In this document: positions 16,080-25,261 of the stretch, piece after piece
How positions within the stretch are numbered: position 1 is the stretch's first letter
Layout of the letters: the number at the start of each line of letters is the position of its first letter
NCBI RefSeq assembly: GCF_004355225.1
Contig: NZ_CP037933.1
Span: forward strand, 1 to 64,000
Reading direction: 5' to 3'
Length of the DNA: 64,000 nucleotides
From: Flavobacterium nackdongense
GTDB taxonomy: Bacteria > Bacteroidota > Bacteroidia > Flavobacteriales > Flavobacteriaceae
Position numbers and translations under genes: made by a program
Notes under the pieces: generated by a model
The model's input: only the letters and a program-made list of their open reading frames with translations
What the model was told of the DNA's origin: nothing
Database searches by the model: none

Positions 16080-19000
16080 TTAGATTTCACCACTTGAAAT
16101 ATCAAAAAACCTATCAAAGTATATTTTTAATTTTTCTAAAACAGTTTCTTTTTTTAGGGTTCTATCTCCTGTAGGTGAAAATCTAGATACTGGCGGTAAT
16201 ATAGAAGCAAAGGCTGTTCCTGCTGCTTGTATTTCTCCATTTTTGAAGGAATTATTTATAAAAGTGATTGTTTCCTCTGGTTTTAGGCTTTCCTCAGTAA
16301 TTATATTTTCTAATTCTGCTTTCTTTTGTTGGTAAACATATTGGTTCCAGGATTCGTCAATATCTGCTGATGGTGTTAATGATTCTACAAATTTTACAAT
16401 CAATTCTTTTTTGTTACGAAGGTCGACACTTGAATCAATTGCTTTGTTTATGCTAACTAGTACTTCTTTGTCGGTTAAATTACTGTCTTTGTATTTACGG
16501 ATAAGCATCAAGATATAATCAATATTGATTTCTACTTGTTTGATTAACTCCATTTCAAAAACAATATCATCGTTTATGTTTTCACTATCGCCAAGACATT
16601 GATTTCTAAATTCATTGTACAATTCTATGTACATACTGTGATAATCTTGAAACTCTCGTTCGCTCAAAATTTCGTTACCTTCAAATTCATCAAAGGAGCG
16701 AAGTATGTTCAACAATTTTAGTATAGCCCCATACAATCGAATAAATGCTTTTTTGTTTTCTTCACCAATAATTAATTGACCTATTGGGAAATTTTCTAAA
16801 AGTTCATTTACTAAAGCATAATAGCCGATGAACTCTTTTTTTCCATCGTGATACCCTTGATAATATTCGTCAAAGGTTTTAAGTAAAACAATACCACCTG
16901 CATCTTTGTTACCGAAGAGCGCTAAACTTTTGTTGGTTGCTTCTTCTAAATTTCTGAAGCAAACAATATTCCCAAACGTTTTAATAGAATTTAGAATTCG
17001 GTTTGTTCTGGAAAAAGCTTGCAACAAACCGTGCATTCTTAAATTTTTATCAACCCAAAGCGTATTTAAGGTTGTGGCATCAAAACCAGTAAGAAACATA
17101 TTTACTACAATTAGTAAATCTATTTCTCTGTTTTTCATTCGTAAAGAAATGTCCTTGTAGTAGTTCTGAAATTTTTCAGCAGAGGTGTCGTAATTAGTTT
17201 TAAAATCAACATTATAATCCAAAATAGCTTGATCGAGAAAATCTCTATCGCTTGCATTTAATCCTTCTGTTGACTCTGAATTTTCATCCTCTACACCATC
17301 TTCTTCTTCATCATTTTGCCCAAAACTGAAAATCGTTGCAATTTTTAATCGCGCTAATTCTGGAATATCTTTTTGTTGACTTTTAAACTCGTTGTAATAT
17401 AATTTTGCTGCATCAATAGAAGTAACCGCAAAGATAGAATTAAAGCCACTACGTCTAATTTTCTCTTTTACCTCTTCTATTTTATTACGGTCTTTTGCCG
17501 AAGCCACTTCAAATACATTGGACAAAGCTGTCATCATATAAGGCTTGCTGTTACGGCTGGTTTTTTGGCTGAAATGTTTTAAAATATATTCTACATTATT
17601 GTGAATTCGTCGCGGTGCCATAAATGCTTTTTCGCGGTCTATGTCACGAACTTTTTCATCATTAATTCCCTCTTTTTCTCTCATAGTGCTGAAATAATCT
17701 ATGCGGAAAGGCAAAACATTTTTATCGGAAATGGCGTCTACAATAGTATATGTATGAATAGCGGTTTGGTGTTTTTCTTCTTCTGGACAATTTTCTACAT
17801 TGCCGTGTTGGTAACAGCCAAAGGCTTGAACGGTGGTTTTAAGATGTGCTTTACCGCCACTATTGGAATTGATTGCAAAAATAGGAGTGCCTGTAAACCC
17901 GAATAGGAAGTATTTTTTAAAGGCTTTTGTAATTGCTTCGTGCATATCGCCAAATTGAGAACGATGGCATTCGTCAAAAATGAAAACTACTGGTTTACCA
18001 TACAATGAATGACTTTTTTGTTTTTTAATTAGAATAGACAACTTTTGAATGGTTGTAATTATAATTTTAGCATTTGGGTCGTCTAATTGTTTTTTTAAAA
18101 CGGCAGTATTGGTATTGCTATTGGCAGCACCTTTTTCAAATTTGTCGTATTCCTTCATAGTTTGGTAATCCAAATCTTTACGATCAACCACAAAAATTAC
18201 TTTTTCAATAAAGTCTAATTTACTTGCTATTTGTGCAGTTTTGAATGAAGTTAAGGTTTTACCGCTTCCCGTAGTGTGCCAAATGTATCCTCCAGCATCA
18301 ATACTACCGTATTTTTTATAATTGTAAGAGGCATTGATTTTAGTTAAAACTCGTTCCGTAGCGACAATTTGATAGGGTCGCATTACCAAAAGCAATTTAT
18401 CTGACGTAAAAACACTATATTTTGTTACGATGTTTAATACCGTATGTTTGGCAAAAAAGGTTTTACCAAAATCCATTAAATCTAAAATAGCTTTGTTGTT
18501 AGCATCTGCCCACCAAGAAGTGAACTCGTAACTGTTACTGGTTTTTTTCTTTTTACTGCTGCTTTGCTTTTCCTTTTCTTTGATGTGTGAAAAACGGGTA
18601 GTATTGCTGTAATATTTGGTTAAAGTACCATTTGAAATGACAAATAACTGTACATACTCAAATAAACCACTTCCTGCCCAAAACGATTCTCTATTGTAGC
18701 GGTTGATTTGGTTAAAAGCTTCTTGCAAACTCACACCACGCTTTTTTAACTCAATGTGAATCAAAGGTAAACCATTTACTAAAACTGTCACATCGTATCG
18801 ATTAGCACGTTTACCGTCTTCGGTTTCGTATTGATTGATTACTTGGAGTTGATTGTTATGAATGTTTTGTTTGTCAAGTAAGCGGACGTTGCGAACAGAA
18901 CCATTTTCACAGGTTAGTAGCTGAATGTAATCTTCCTGAATAAGTGTTGTTTTCTCTTCGATACCGCTATTAGGATTAGCAATTTTTTGGGTGAAGAAAT

Positions 19001-19244
19001 CCTTCCATTCCTTGTCAGTAAATTGAAAATTATTTAGTTTTTCCAGTTGTACACGCAAGTTGTTTACCAAATCATTTTCGGTGGTTATAGGTAGAAAAGT
19101 ATAGGCCTGTTTTTCTAGTAATTTTATAAACGCTTTTTCCAGCTCCGCTTCGGATTGGTAGGTTACTTCTTTTTTATATTCAGAAGTGTATTCTGCTACT
19201 ACGGTACTCTCTGGATTTTCAGCAATTATATTGTATTCTTTCAT
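16080..19244 (-). CDS. hsdR: Type I restriction enzyme, R subunit (HsdR), 1054 aa
   Basis: HsdR is the nuclease and ATP-driven DNA translocase of type I systems. The N-terminal PD-(D/E)XK site is visible as YDVTVLV (Asp151) and HIELKKRG (Glu165, Lys167). The SF2 motor follows: Walker A TTGSGKT at 324-330, DECH box at 424-427, FGFTGTP, and late motifs LIVVNMFLTGFD and QAFSRTNR. The C-terminal helical part would bind the methylase. Length and domain order are complete. The gene is last in hsdM-hsdS-fic-hsdR, starting 11 bases after the fic stop, so one transcript is likely. No frameshift is seen, so the enzyme should be active. Confidence 0.95.
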   Translation of the reverse strand: MKEYNIIAENPESTVVAEYTSEYKKEVTYQSEAELEKAFIKLLEKQAYTFLPITTENDLVNNLRVQLEKLNNFQFTDKEWKDFFTQKIANPNSGIEEKTTLIQEDYIQLLTCENGSVRNVRLLDKQNIHNNQLQVINQYETEDGKRANRYDVTVLVNGLPLIHIELKKRGVSLQEAFNQINRYNRESFWAGSGLFEYVQLFVISNGTLTKYYSNTTRFSHIKEKEKQSSSKKKKTSNSYEFTSWWADANNKAILDLMDFGKTFFAKHTVLNIVTKYSVFTSDKLLLVMRPYQIVATERVLTKINASYNYKKYGSIDAGGYIWHTTGSGKTLTSFKTAQIASKLDFIEKVIFVVDRKDLDYQTMKEYDKFEKGAANSNTNTAVLKKQLDDPNAKIIITTIQKLSILIKKQKSHSLYGKPVVFIFDECHRSQFGDMHEAITKAFKKYFLFGFTGTPIFAINSNSGGKAHLKTTVQAFGCYQHGNVENCPEEEKHQTAIHTYTIVDAISDKNVLPFRIDYFSTMREKEGINDEKVRDIDREKAFMAPRRIHNNVEYILKHFSQKTSRNSKPYMMTALSNVFEVASAKDRNKIEEVKEKIRRSGFNSIFAVTSIDAAKLYYNEFKSQQKDIPELARLKIATIFSFGQNDEEEDGVEDENSESTEGLNASDRDFLDQAILDYNVDFKTNYDTSAEKFQNYYKDISLRMKNREIDLLIVVNMFLTGFDATTLNTLWVDKNLRMHGLLQAFSRTNRILNSIKTFGNIVCFRNLEEATNKSLALFGNKDAGGIVLLKTFDEYYQGYHDGKKEFIGYYALVNELLENFPIGQLIIGEENKKAFIRLYGAILKLLNILRSFDEFEGNEILSEREFQDYHSMYIELYNEFRNQCLGDSENINDDIVFEMELIKQVEINIDYILMLIRKYKDSNLTDKEVLVSINKAIDSSVDLRNKKELIVKFVESLTPSADIDESWNQYVYQQKKAELENIITEESLKPEETITFINNSFKNGEIQAAGTAFASILPPVSRFSPTGDRTLKKETVLEKLKIYFDRFFDISSGEI

Positions 19245-19255
19245 TTTGGTGATGG

Positions 19256-20128
19256 TTAATTTTCTTCGTAATAATAAGAATAATCGATTCCTTTCATAAA
19301 CATTTCGCGACTGTTAATGTCATCTGTTAAGGCATTTTCTAATAATTGTTTTAAAATGGTGCTGTCGGATGGGCTTTTTACCATTGCATTATGATAGTCG
19401 TTTTTGCTTATTTTGCTCCAATCCACACATTTTTTTACTCTTTTCTTTAAAATTAAATCCAGCCAAACTCTGGTACTTCTGCCGTTGCCTTCCATAAATG
19501 GGTGGGCAATATTCATTTCTATGTATTTGTCTGCGATTTCACTAAAGGTGTTTTCGGGCATTTGTTCAATTTGTACTAAGGTATTGCCCAAAAAATGGGA
19601 TGTAGCAAACTGAAAACCGCCTTTTGAAATGTTTTTTTGCCTAATTTGTCCTGCAAAATCATATAGTCCGCCAAAGAGATAGGCGTGTATTTGTTGTAAA
19701 CCTTTAGTAGTTCCCACTTCTATGCTGTTTATAAAAGAACTTTCAAACAAAGCATAGGCTTTAGTTTTACTTTTTCCGTCTATGGTTTCATCACTATAAG
19801 TAAACCATTCTATAAAACGATTGGCTTTTGTGCTTGGAAAAGTTTTGCCTAATGCTATAATTCCACTATAATCGAGCATATCGGCCAAACGGTTTTTACC
19901 ATCTGGAGCCAGTATTTTCAACTGGGTAGTAGTACTAACCACTTGGCTATTTTCTTTTTTTAATTTGGCTTTAAGGTATTTCCAATAGTTTCGTGTTTTA
20001 CCATAATCGTCTTGGTTGGTAAGCACTGCCACAATATCCAAGACCGAAAACCACCATTTGCTGTTTTCTTCGTCCCAAATGGCACGAACTTCACGATCAT
20101 CAAAAAAACGTATGGAAACCTTGTTCAT
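19256..20128 (-). CDS. BRO-N-like plus Fic-domain protein inside the hsd operon, 290 aa
   Basis: Residues 1-110 resemble the BRO/KilA-N-type N-terminal domain ([20 protein letters not shown]). The C-terminal half is a Fic domain with the complete active-site motif [12 protein letters not shown] at 209-220, so it should transfer AMP or another nucleotide moiety to a protein target. I see no clear inhibitory (S/T)xxxE(G/N) helix in the protein itself. It sits between hsdS (9 bases upstream) and hsdR (11 bases downstream), so it is co-expressed with the restriction system. The role is unknown: modification of a restriction subunit, or a toxin guarding the locus, are possibilities. Confidence 0.85.
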   Translation of the reverse strand: MNKVSIRFFDDREVRAIWDEENSKWWFSVLDIVAVLTNQDDYGKTRNYWKYLKAKLKKENSQVVSTTTQLKILAPDGKNRLADMLDYSGIIALGKTFPSTKANRFIEWFTYSDETIDGKSKTKAYALFESSFINSIEVGTTKGLQQIHAYLFGGLYDFAGQIRQKNISKGGFQFATSHFLGNTLVQIEQMPENTFSEIADKYIEMNIAHPFMEGNGRSTRVWLDLILKKRVKKCVDWSKISKNDYHNAMVKSPSDSTILKQLLENALTDDINSREMFMKGIDYSYYYEEN

Positions 20129-20137
20129 AATGGTTAA

Positions 20138-21379
20138 TTATAAATAATTGGTAGTTAATGGTTTAAAACTAAGCAATTTACTCCTGTAATGCTCGTATTG
20201 CTGTTTTCTTGCTAGTATCTCAGCGGGCAAACCTGTTGAAATGTCATTTAGTAAAGCATCAAACTGGTCTAAGATTTTTACAATACGTTCTTGTTCTTGA
20301 ATTGATGGGACTGGGATTGTAAAAGTTGGTAAACTACCACTTCGCAATCTTGTAACTTTGGCTCCTTGCACATATTTCTTTTTAAATTCTAGAAATCTAT
20401 CGGTTTGAAATAAGTAACCAATAAATTTTGGATTTTGATTGTGACGGAAAGCGGAAGAATCTCCACTTATACAAATATCTTCTTCTCCAAGCCATACAAC
20501 AGCTTTACAAATATCTACAATATTTTCACTTACACCTGCTATAATTAAATCACCTTTTTTTGCCTTTCTAAGTTTTTTAGCTAATTCCTCAGACACAAAA
20601 GATTTAGTTTCAGTAGTAGCAGATCCGTAATAAGTATAAATCTGTCCATAATGAATACAACCAATTCCTGATTCTGTGAAATCACTTTTTTGTAAACCAG
20701 TTCCTCTAATAAAAGTGCCCACTTCCCCTAAAGTTTTCCACTCTACTTCTTGGTTTTCAAAAGCGAGTAATTGGTTACGATAAAAATCATACTGCTGAAA
20801 GCGTGCTTTCAGCTCCGCTTTCAGCTCCGCTTTCAGCTCCGTAAATTTATCTAGAATATTTACTATTTCTTCTTGAATAGGTAGGGGTGGGATGGGGATT
20901 TGAAAGTCTAAAACTTTCAACATATTTGGATGCTTAATTCCAGAACCTCTATAAAAAGTTGAAATTATATCAATGCTATCAAGTAAGCAATAGTATAAGT
21001 ATTTTGTATTTAGATAACTTGAATCATTTGAAATCGCAATTCTATTATCTGATGTTAAAAATTTACCATTGAAATATTGTACAACAGGATTCCCACCCCA
21101 AGGAATTGCAATAATTTCACCTTCACTATAATTTTCTTCGGCGAAATCTTCTGTTGTATATAAGTTTGAGATGTTTGTTGTTAGTATTTTGATTGTTCCA
21201 CCTTCAACAATAAGAGGTTTCAACTCACTGGCTAAAAAATATTTATATTTTATAACTTGTGGTTGTTTATTATTTTCAACTGCATTAAACCTTTTATCCC
21301 AAGTTGTAACCTCCCAAAGATGTTTGTATTCCACTCCATCAGGACAATGCTTTTGTATTAATTTTTCTATTTTATTCAT
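20138..21379 (-). CDS. hsdS: Type I restriction enzyme, specificity subunit (HsdS), 413 aa
   Basis: The protein has the usual two target-recognition domains, each followed by a conserved helix (IPIPPLPIQEEIVNILDKF near 160-180 and IPVPSIQEQERIVKILDQF near 360-380). The first helix runs into ELKAELKAELKARF, a four-residue repeat that sets the distance between the two recognition domains. The first four bases of the gene overlap the hsdM stop (ATGA), so the two are coupled. HsdS decides the bipartite target of both methylation and cleavage. The C-terminal sequence after the second helix is complete. No second, silent hsdS or invertase is visible in the window. Confidence 0.93.
   Translation of the reverse strand: MNKIEKLIQKHCPDGVEYKHLWEVTTWDKRFNAVENNKQPQVIKYKYFLASELKPLIVEGGTIKILTTNISNLYTTEDFAEENYSEGEIIAIPWGGNPVVQYFNGKFLTSDNRIAISNDSSYLNTKYLYYCLLDSIDIISTFYRGSGIKHPNMLKVLDFQIPIPPLPIQEEIVNILDKFTELKAELKAELKARFQQYDFYRNQLLAFENQEVEWKTLGEVGTFIRGTGLQKSDFTESGIGCIHYGQIYTYYGSATTETKSFVSEELAKKLRKAKKGDLIIAGVSENIVDICKAVVWLGEEDICISGDSSAFRHNQNPKFIGYLFQTDRFLEFKKKYVQGAKVTRLRSGSLPTFTIPVPSIQEQERIVKILDQFDALLNDISTGLPAEILARKQQYEHYRSKLLSFKPLTTNYL
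20805..20840 (-). repeat. Three perfect 12-bp repeats in the hsdS spacer
   Basis: The unit GCTTTCAGCTCC occurs three times head to tail; on the coding strand each encodes Glu-Leu-Lys-Ala. It lies in the helix between the two target-recognition domains, the same place as the TAEL repeats known from the EcoR124 family. Confidence 0.92.
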
Positions 21380-22938
21380 ACTGTAGCACTTTCTAAATCG
21401 TTCACAATTTCATCAATAGCAGTACGTAATTCGTTTTGGCGGGCTACAATGGTTTCAATACGAGCATTGAGTTCTGTAATATCAGTAGCAACAGTGGTAT
21501 TTTCCTGTTCTATGAAACTGCTTACTGCAATATTGTAATTATTCTCTGCAATGAGTTGGTTAGGAATTAACATTGCAAAATGGTCTATATCTTTTCTTTC
21601 AATATAAGCGTTAAGTATTTTTTTGCGTTGGTTTTCGCTTATTTTGTTTTTATTACCGCCACGCGTAAACTCTGCCGATGCGTCTATAAATAGTGTGGCA
21701 TTGTCTTTTTTACTCTTCTTTAAAACAATAATGCAGGTGGCAATACTAGTACCAAAAAACAAGTCGGGTGGTAATTGAATTACTGCATCAACATAATTAT
21801 TATCGATAAGGTACTTTCTAATTTTTTGTTCGGCACCTCCACGATACAACACTCCAGGGAATTCTACTATTGCCGCTGTGCCCGATGTTGCTAACCACGA
21901 AAGCATATGCAAAGTAAAGGCTAAATCGGCTTTAGATTTTGGTGCTAAAACACCAGCAGGAGAAAAACGAGGGTCGTTTATCAACAAAGGATTGGCATCG
22001 CCTTCCCATTTGATAGAATATGGCGGATTGGAAACGATAGCATCAAAAGGTTCATCGTCCCAATGCTTCGGGTCGGTTAATGTATCGCCGTGTGTGATAT
22101 TGAATTTTTCGAAATTGATGTCGTGCAAAAACATATTGATACGGCATAAGTTGTACGTGGTAATATTTACTTCTTGTCCGTAAAAACCTTGTCTTACATT
22201 TTCTTTGCCTAATACTTTGGCAAACTTCAATAACAACGAACCCGAGCCACAAGCTGGGTCGTAGACCTTGTTTACTTGTGTTTTTCCAACTACCGTAATT
22301 TCTGCTAATAATTCGGATACTTCTTGCGGTGTAAAAAATTCACCACCTGATTTACCGGCATTACTGGCATACATTGTCATTAAGTATTCGTAAGCATCAC
22401 CAAAAGCATCAATGTTATTTTCTTGGTAATTTCCTAATTTAAGACCTGCAATGGCATTTACTATTTTTACGATCTGCTTATTCCGTTGTTCGACTGTGCC
22501 ACCTAATTTGTTACTATTAACATCAACATCGTCAAAAAGTCCTGCTAAATCATCTTCACTTTCTGCTCCTTTTGCCGAGGCTTCTATTTCTTTGAAAATA
22601 GCGTGTAAATCAACATTTATGTCTTTGTTATTCTCTGCGTTTTTCTGTACGTTTTCAAATAAAGCAGAAGGTAGCATATAAAATCCTTTTTCAGCTACGG
22701 TATCTTTGCGACCAAACTCTGCTTCGTCATCGGATAGTTTAGCATAATCGAAATCCTTGTTTCCTGTTTCCCATTCGGCTTTATTGATATGGCTGGTTAA
22801 ATTTTCGGATATAAAACGATAAAATAATATTCCCAATACATAGGATTTAAAATCCCATCCGTCAACACTTCCTCTTAAATCGTTAGCAATTTGCCAAATG
22901 GTTCTGTGCAATTCATCCCGTTCTTGTTCTCTGGTCAT
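21376..22938 (-). CDS. hsdM: Type I restriction-modification methylase (HsdM), 520 aa
   Basis: HsdM is an N6-adenine methyltransferase. Motif I is DPACGSG at residues 227-233 and motif IV is NPPY at 304-307; the N-terminal helical domain (RTIWQIANDLRGSVDGWDFK, 12-31) is typical. It is the first gene of the hsdM-hsdS-fic-hsdR operon and overlaps hsdS by four bases. On the minus strand TATTTTTG at 23008-23015 fits a TAnnTTTG box 70 bases before the ATG, and an inverted repeat lies at 23184-23219. Size and motif order are complete, so the genome should carry the matching adenine methylation. Confidence 0.95.
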   Translation of the reverse strand: MTREQERDELHRTIWQIANDLRGSVDGWDFKSYVLGILFYRFISENLTSHINKAEWETGNKDFDYAKLSDDEAEFGRKDTVAEKGFYMLPSALFENVQKNAENNKDINVDLHAIFKEIEASAKGAESEDDLAGLFDDVDVNSNKLGGTVEQRNKQIVKIVNAIAGLKLGNYQENNIDAFGDAYEYLMTMYASNAGKSGGEFFTPQEVSELLAEITVVGKTQVNKVYDPACGSGSLLLKFAKVLGKENVRQGFYGQEVNITTYNLCRINMFLHDINFEKFNITHGDTLTDPKHWDDEPFDAIVSNPPYSIKWEGDANPLLINDPRFSPAGVLAPKSKADLAFTLHMLSWLATSGTAAIVEFPGVLYRGGAEQKIRKYLIDNNYVDAVIQLPPDLFFGTSIATCIIVLKKSKKDNATLFIDASAEFTRGGNKNKISENQRKKILNAYIERKDIDHFAMLIPNQLIAENNYNIAVSSFIEQENTTVATDITELNARIETIVARQNELRTAIDEIVNDLESATV

Positions 22939-23007
22939 TCTATTTATTGGTTTTTATTGTTTTATATTGAAAATTAATGTAGGTATTCTTGTAAGAAAGG
23001 TAATTTT

Positions 23008-23015
23008 CAAAAATA
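23008..23015 (-). promoter_or_regulatory. Possible -7 promoter box of the hsd operon
   Basis: The minus strand reads TATTTTTG, fitting TAnnTTTG, 70 bases before hsdM. No clear -33 TTTG is visible at the expected distance. The region is very AT-rich, so a chance match is possible. Confidence 0.3.
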
Positions 23016-23183
23016 AGATATTAAAACTTAATTATGCCGTTTTTGTTTTCTTTTAATTCACTTTTTATACACTACCTATACAGATTAAAACTAAAAATAG
23101 TTCCTTATTTTTTTTACAAAAAAACAAATTTAATTCAGTGTATTGTACCCTAATTGAGGGAAATCGTATACTGGCAAATATTA

Positions 23184-23219
23184 TTCACAATATCTACATA
23201 AAGATATAGATATTGTGAA
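23184..23219. promoter_or_regulatory. 13-bp perfect inverted repeat upstream of the hsd operon
   Basis: TTCACAATATCTA and TAGATATTGTGAA flank a 10-base spacer. Thirty bases to the left (about 23149-23165) is a dyad TACCCTAATTGAGGGAAATC resembling the dyad of modules R1-R4. Either could be a regulator site in the 540-base stretch before hsdM. That stretch shows no other gene. Confidence 0.45.
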
Positions 23220-23376
23220 ATTGAGTGTACGGCAACCGCGATATTGCAATTAATTATATTCAAAAATAATCTTTATAAAATTAAGTGTTTTACGGTTTTC
23301 CTCATTTGGGTGAAATGTTTTTTTTGTATGGACTTTAGTATTGGAATTGATGACTCAAAATATCAACTATTCTATA

Positions 23377-23472
23377 CTATTCTCGTTTTTCGTCTTGAGT
23401 TGGTTTGATAAGATAGGCGATGAAATCGGGAAGTTCTATCAGAGGTAGAAGGCCGACGGGTTCTCGGGGCAT
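23377..23472 (-). pseudogene. Relic: 3' end of a third paralog of the 24567-25220 gene
   Basis: The minus strand from the ATG at 23472 to TAG at 23377 reads MPREPVGLLPLIELPDFIAY and on for 11 more residues. The intact neighbour ends with EPVGLLPLIELPDYITYLYQ, so this is clearly the tail of a paralog. Nothing of the remaining about 180 residues is found upstream, where the 285-aa gene ends eight bases away. It is best read as a decayed duplicate cut off by recombination. Confidence 0.7.
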
Positions 23473-23480
23473 TTAAAATT

Positions 23481-24338
23481 TCATTTTCTCAACTCGTTGT
23501 ATTGGTTTAATTTTTCGGCTTGAGCCACTAAATTTATAAATTCATCTTCTGGCAATATGGTTGCAACAATGGTGTATTCGTCCACACGCTGCCAACTTTT
23601 GGGCAATATTGTGTTTAGGGTATCATTTGTTATGGCAATTATTTTGTCGTCCTCTTTTTGAAACAAAATAAAATCGTATTTGTCTATGATACAGTTTGAT
23701 TGATTGGCAAGCAGTTTTAATGTTTTTTTATCCTCGCCTTCTCCCATTTCTAATACATTGCCATATTCGTAATTGGGAATTTGATAGTTTACATACAAGA
23801 TGATTTTGTGAAGTAGGATCGTTAGTTCCTCATTGCTTTTTTCGGATAATTTGCCTAGCAATTCTGGACCAAAATGCACCTTTCGAATTGGGCAGAATAG
23901 TGTTATTGTTTGTTGTAACTGCAATGCCATTGCACTTACTACTTGGGTATCAGTATGAGGGATAGCCTCCATATCTTCTGTAGTAAATAATGGATGTTCC
24001 TTGGGAATGTATTCTAAAGAAGCATCATCACTCTCTTCGTCATACTCCTCATTATCGATATATAATTGGCCATCATACAAATTGCAAATGCTGTTGGCCA
24101 GTTCGTTCGTAAGTAAATAATCTTCTTTACTAGAAAATCCAGTGTTCCGCAGTTCGATCCAGTTTTCTTCTTCCAAACTCACATCTACGCCTCGAGTAGA
24201 AGCTTCATCGATCCAGAAATAACATAGGGTTTCTGAACGCTGCTCATATTTGACATCCTCTAATGTGCGTTCGATGACTTTTTGAAGTATAACAAAATTG
24301 ATGGGTTCTTTGGTCTTTATGTAATGAAGTATACTCAT
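23481..24338 (-). CDS. Hypothetical acidic protein, 285 aa
   Basis: I do not recognise a named family. The first 100 residues (ETLCYFWIDEASTRGVDVSL, then LANSICNLYDGQLYIDNEEY) look like an alpha/beta domain of the kind often seen in small immunity-like proteins of Bacteroidetes. An acidic linker (DEESDDASLEY) follows, and a second helical-strand domain fills residues 120-285. No signal peptide or membrane span. It lies directly upstream (in reading direction) of the relic at 23377-23472 and in the same block as two paralogous genes at 24567-25897, so the block may be an array of related accessory genes. Confidence 0.6.
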   Translation of the reverse strand: MSILHYIKTKEPINFVILQKVIERTLEDVKYEQRSETLCYFWIDEASTRGVDVSLEEENWIELRNTGFSSKEDYLLTNELANSICNLYDGQLYIDNEEYDEESDDASLEYIPKEHPLFTTEDMEAIPHTDTQVVSAMALQLQQTITLFCPIRKVHFGPELLGKLSEKSNEELTILLHKIILYVNYQIPNYEYGNVLEMGEGEDKKTLKLLANQSNCIIDKYDFILFQKEDDKIIAITNDTLNTILPKSWQRVDEYTIVATILPEDEFINLVAQAEKLNQYNELRK

Positions 24339-24566
24339 AATTATTTTAGGTTAGGTTACCCTTATTTTCAATGCTATCGAGTTTTAATTTGTCTTGAAAA
24401 TAAATTAAGCTTTCGAGGCAATGAAAATAGGAAGAAATGTATAGCTTTATAATGGCCAAGAGTTAATTTCGCTAATGTATTGATAATAATTTCAAACCGA
24501 TTACGGGAAACCTCAAAACGAGTAAATTTTTACTAATTTTTTCATTTGATTATTGTTTTAGGTTTT

Positions 24567-25220
24567 CTATATCTTTCTTGGTTTCCGTCTGGAGTTGATT
24601 TGATATAGGTAGGTTATGTAATCGGGGAGTTCTATGAGTGGTAACAGGCCGACGGGTTCTAAAGGCATTGGGTGCAAATTGATTTGTTGGATGTGTTTGC
24701 GGAAGGCTATTTCGCCAATCACTCTCATTACCATCCAATCGATGTCTAATTTTAGATTCTCGCATTGTTTTATTTCATTGAAGTTGGGTAGGTACAAGTT
24801 GATTTTGAGCTGCTTGGTTGCTATGTTGTAATCTGACAGCGCTATTTGAATTTCGCTGATTTTGATTTCGTAGTTTTCGAAAATAACGGACTTATCAGAA
24901 CCGTTTTTGTATTCTTCTGTATTTTCAAGGGGTTTTATAAATGCCTGAACTGTAAAGTATTCTAGCGGTGGTGCCTGAGTTTCGAGTGCTATAATTTTTG
25001 GGAATAGTTTTCGATAGCCAAAGGCTGTAAAAACTATACTGTATTTGTCTTGATTGTTAGCAGGTTTTGTTATTTCAAAACCTATTCTTTTCGAAATGTT
25101 GTTGTATTTTTTTTTGAATTGGGAGTAGATTTCATCCCCATTTATTCCCAAAAAGAACCCATTTATTATTTCTTGTTCGTTTTTTTTGAAGTAGTTCCAG
25201 AAGGTAGTGATTTGTTTCAT
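24567..25220 (-). CDS. Hypothetical protein, 217 aa, paralog of 25262-25897
   Basis: It begins TTFWNYFKKNEQEIING and contains FTAFGYRKLFPKIIALETQAP, then an FTVQAFIKPL strand, IGEIAF and the closing EPVGLLPLIELPDYITYL. The gene at 25262-25897 has the same order (FWNHFKENN, ITAKGNPYLF, APTIKPW, AFLQPV, IGEKAF), so the two are diverged duplicates. I recall this FWxxFKxN...AP...AF pattern from unnamed Bacteroidetes proteins of about 200 aa, with no known function. No signal peptide or membrane span. The 41-base gap to the paralog contains GGTTAATT-type repeats. A relic of a third copy lies at 23377-23472. Confidence 0.7.
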   Translation of the reverse strand: MKQITTFWNYFKKNEQEIINGFFLGINGDEIYSQFKKKYNNISKRIGFEITKPANNQDKYSIVFTAFGYRKLFPKIIALETQAPPLEYFTVQAFIKPLENTEEYKNGSDKSVIFENYEIKISEIQIALSDYNIATKQLKINLYLPNFNEIKQCENLKLDIDWMVMRVIGEIAFRKHIQQINLHPMPLEPVGLLPLIELPDYITYLYQINSRRKPRKI

Positions 25221-25223
25221 GAC

Positions 25224-25249
25224 TGGTTAATTGGTTAACTGGTTAATTG
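25224..25249. repeat. Short tandem repeat, 8-bp unit
   Basis: Three near-identical GGTTAATT/GGTTAACT units lie head to tail in the gap between the two paralogous genes. A similar GGTTAATTGGTTA block is at about 26113-26125. Confidence 0.6.
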
Positions 25250-25261
25250 TTGATGGTTTTT

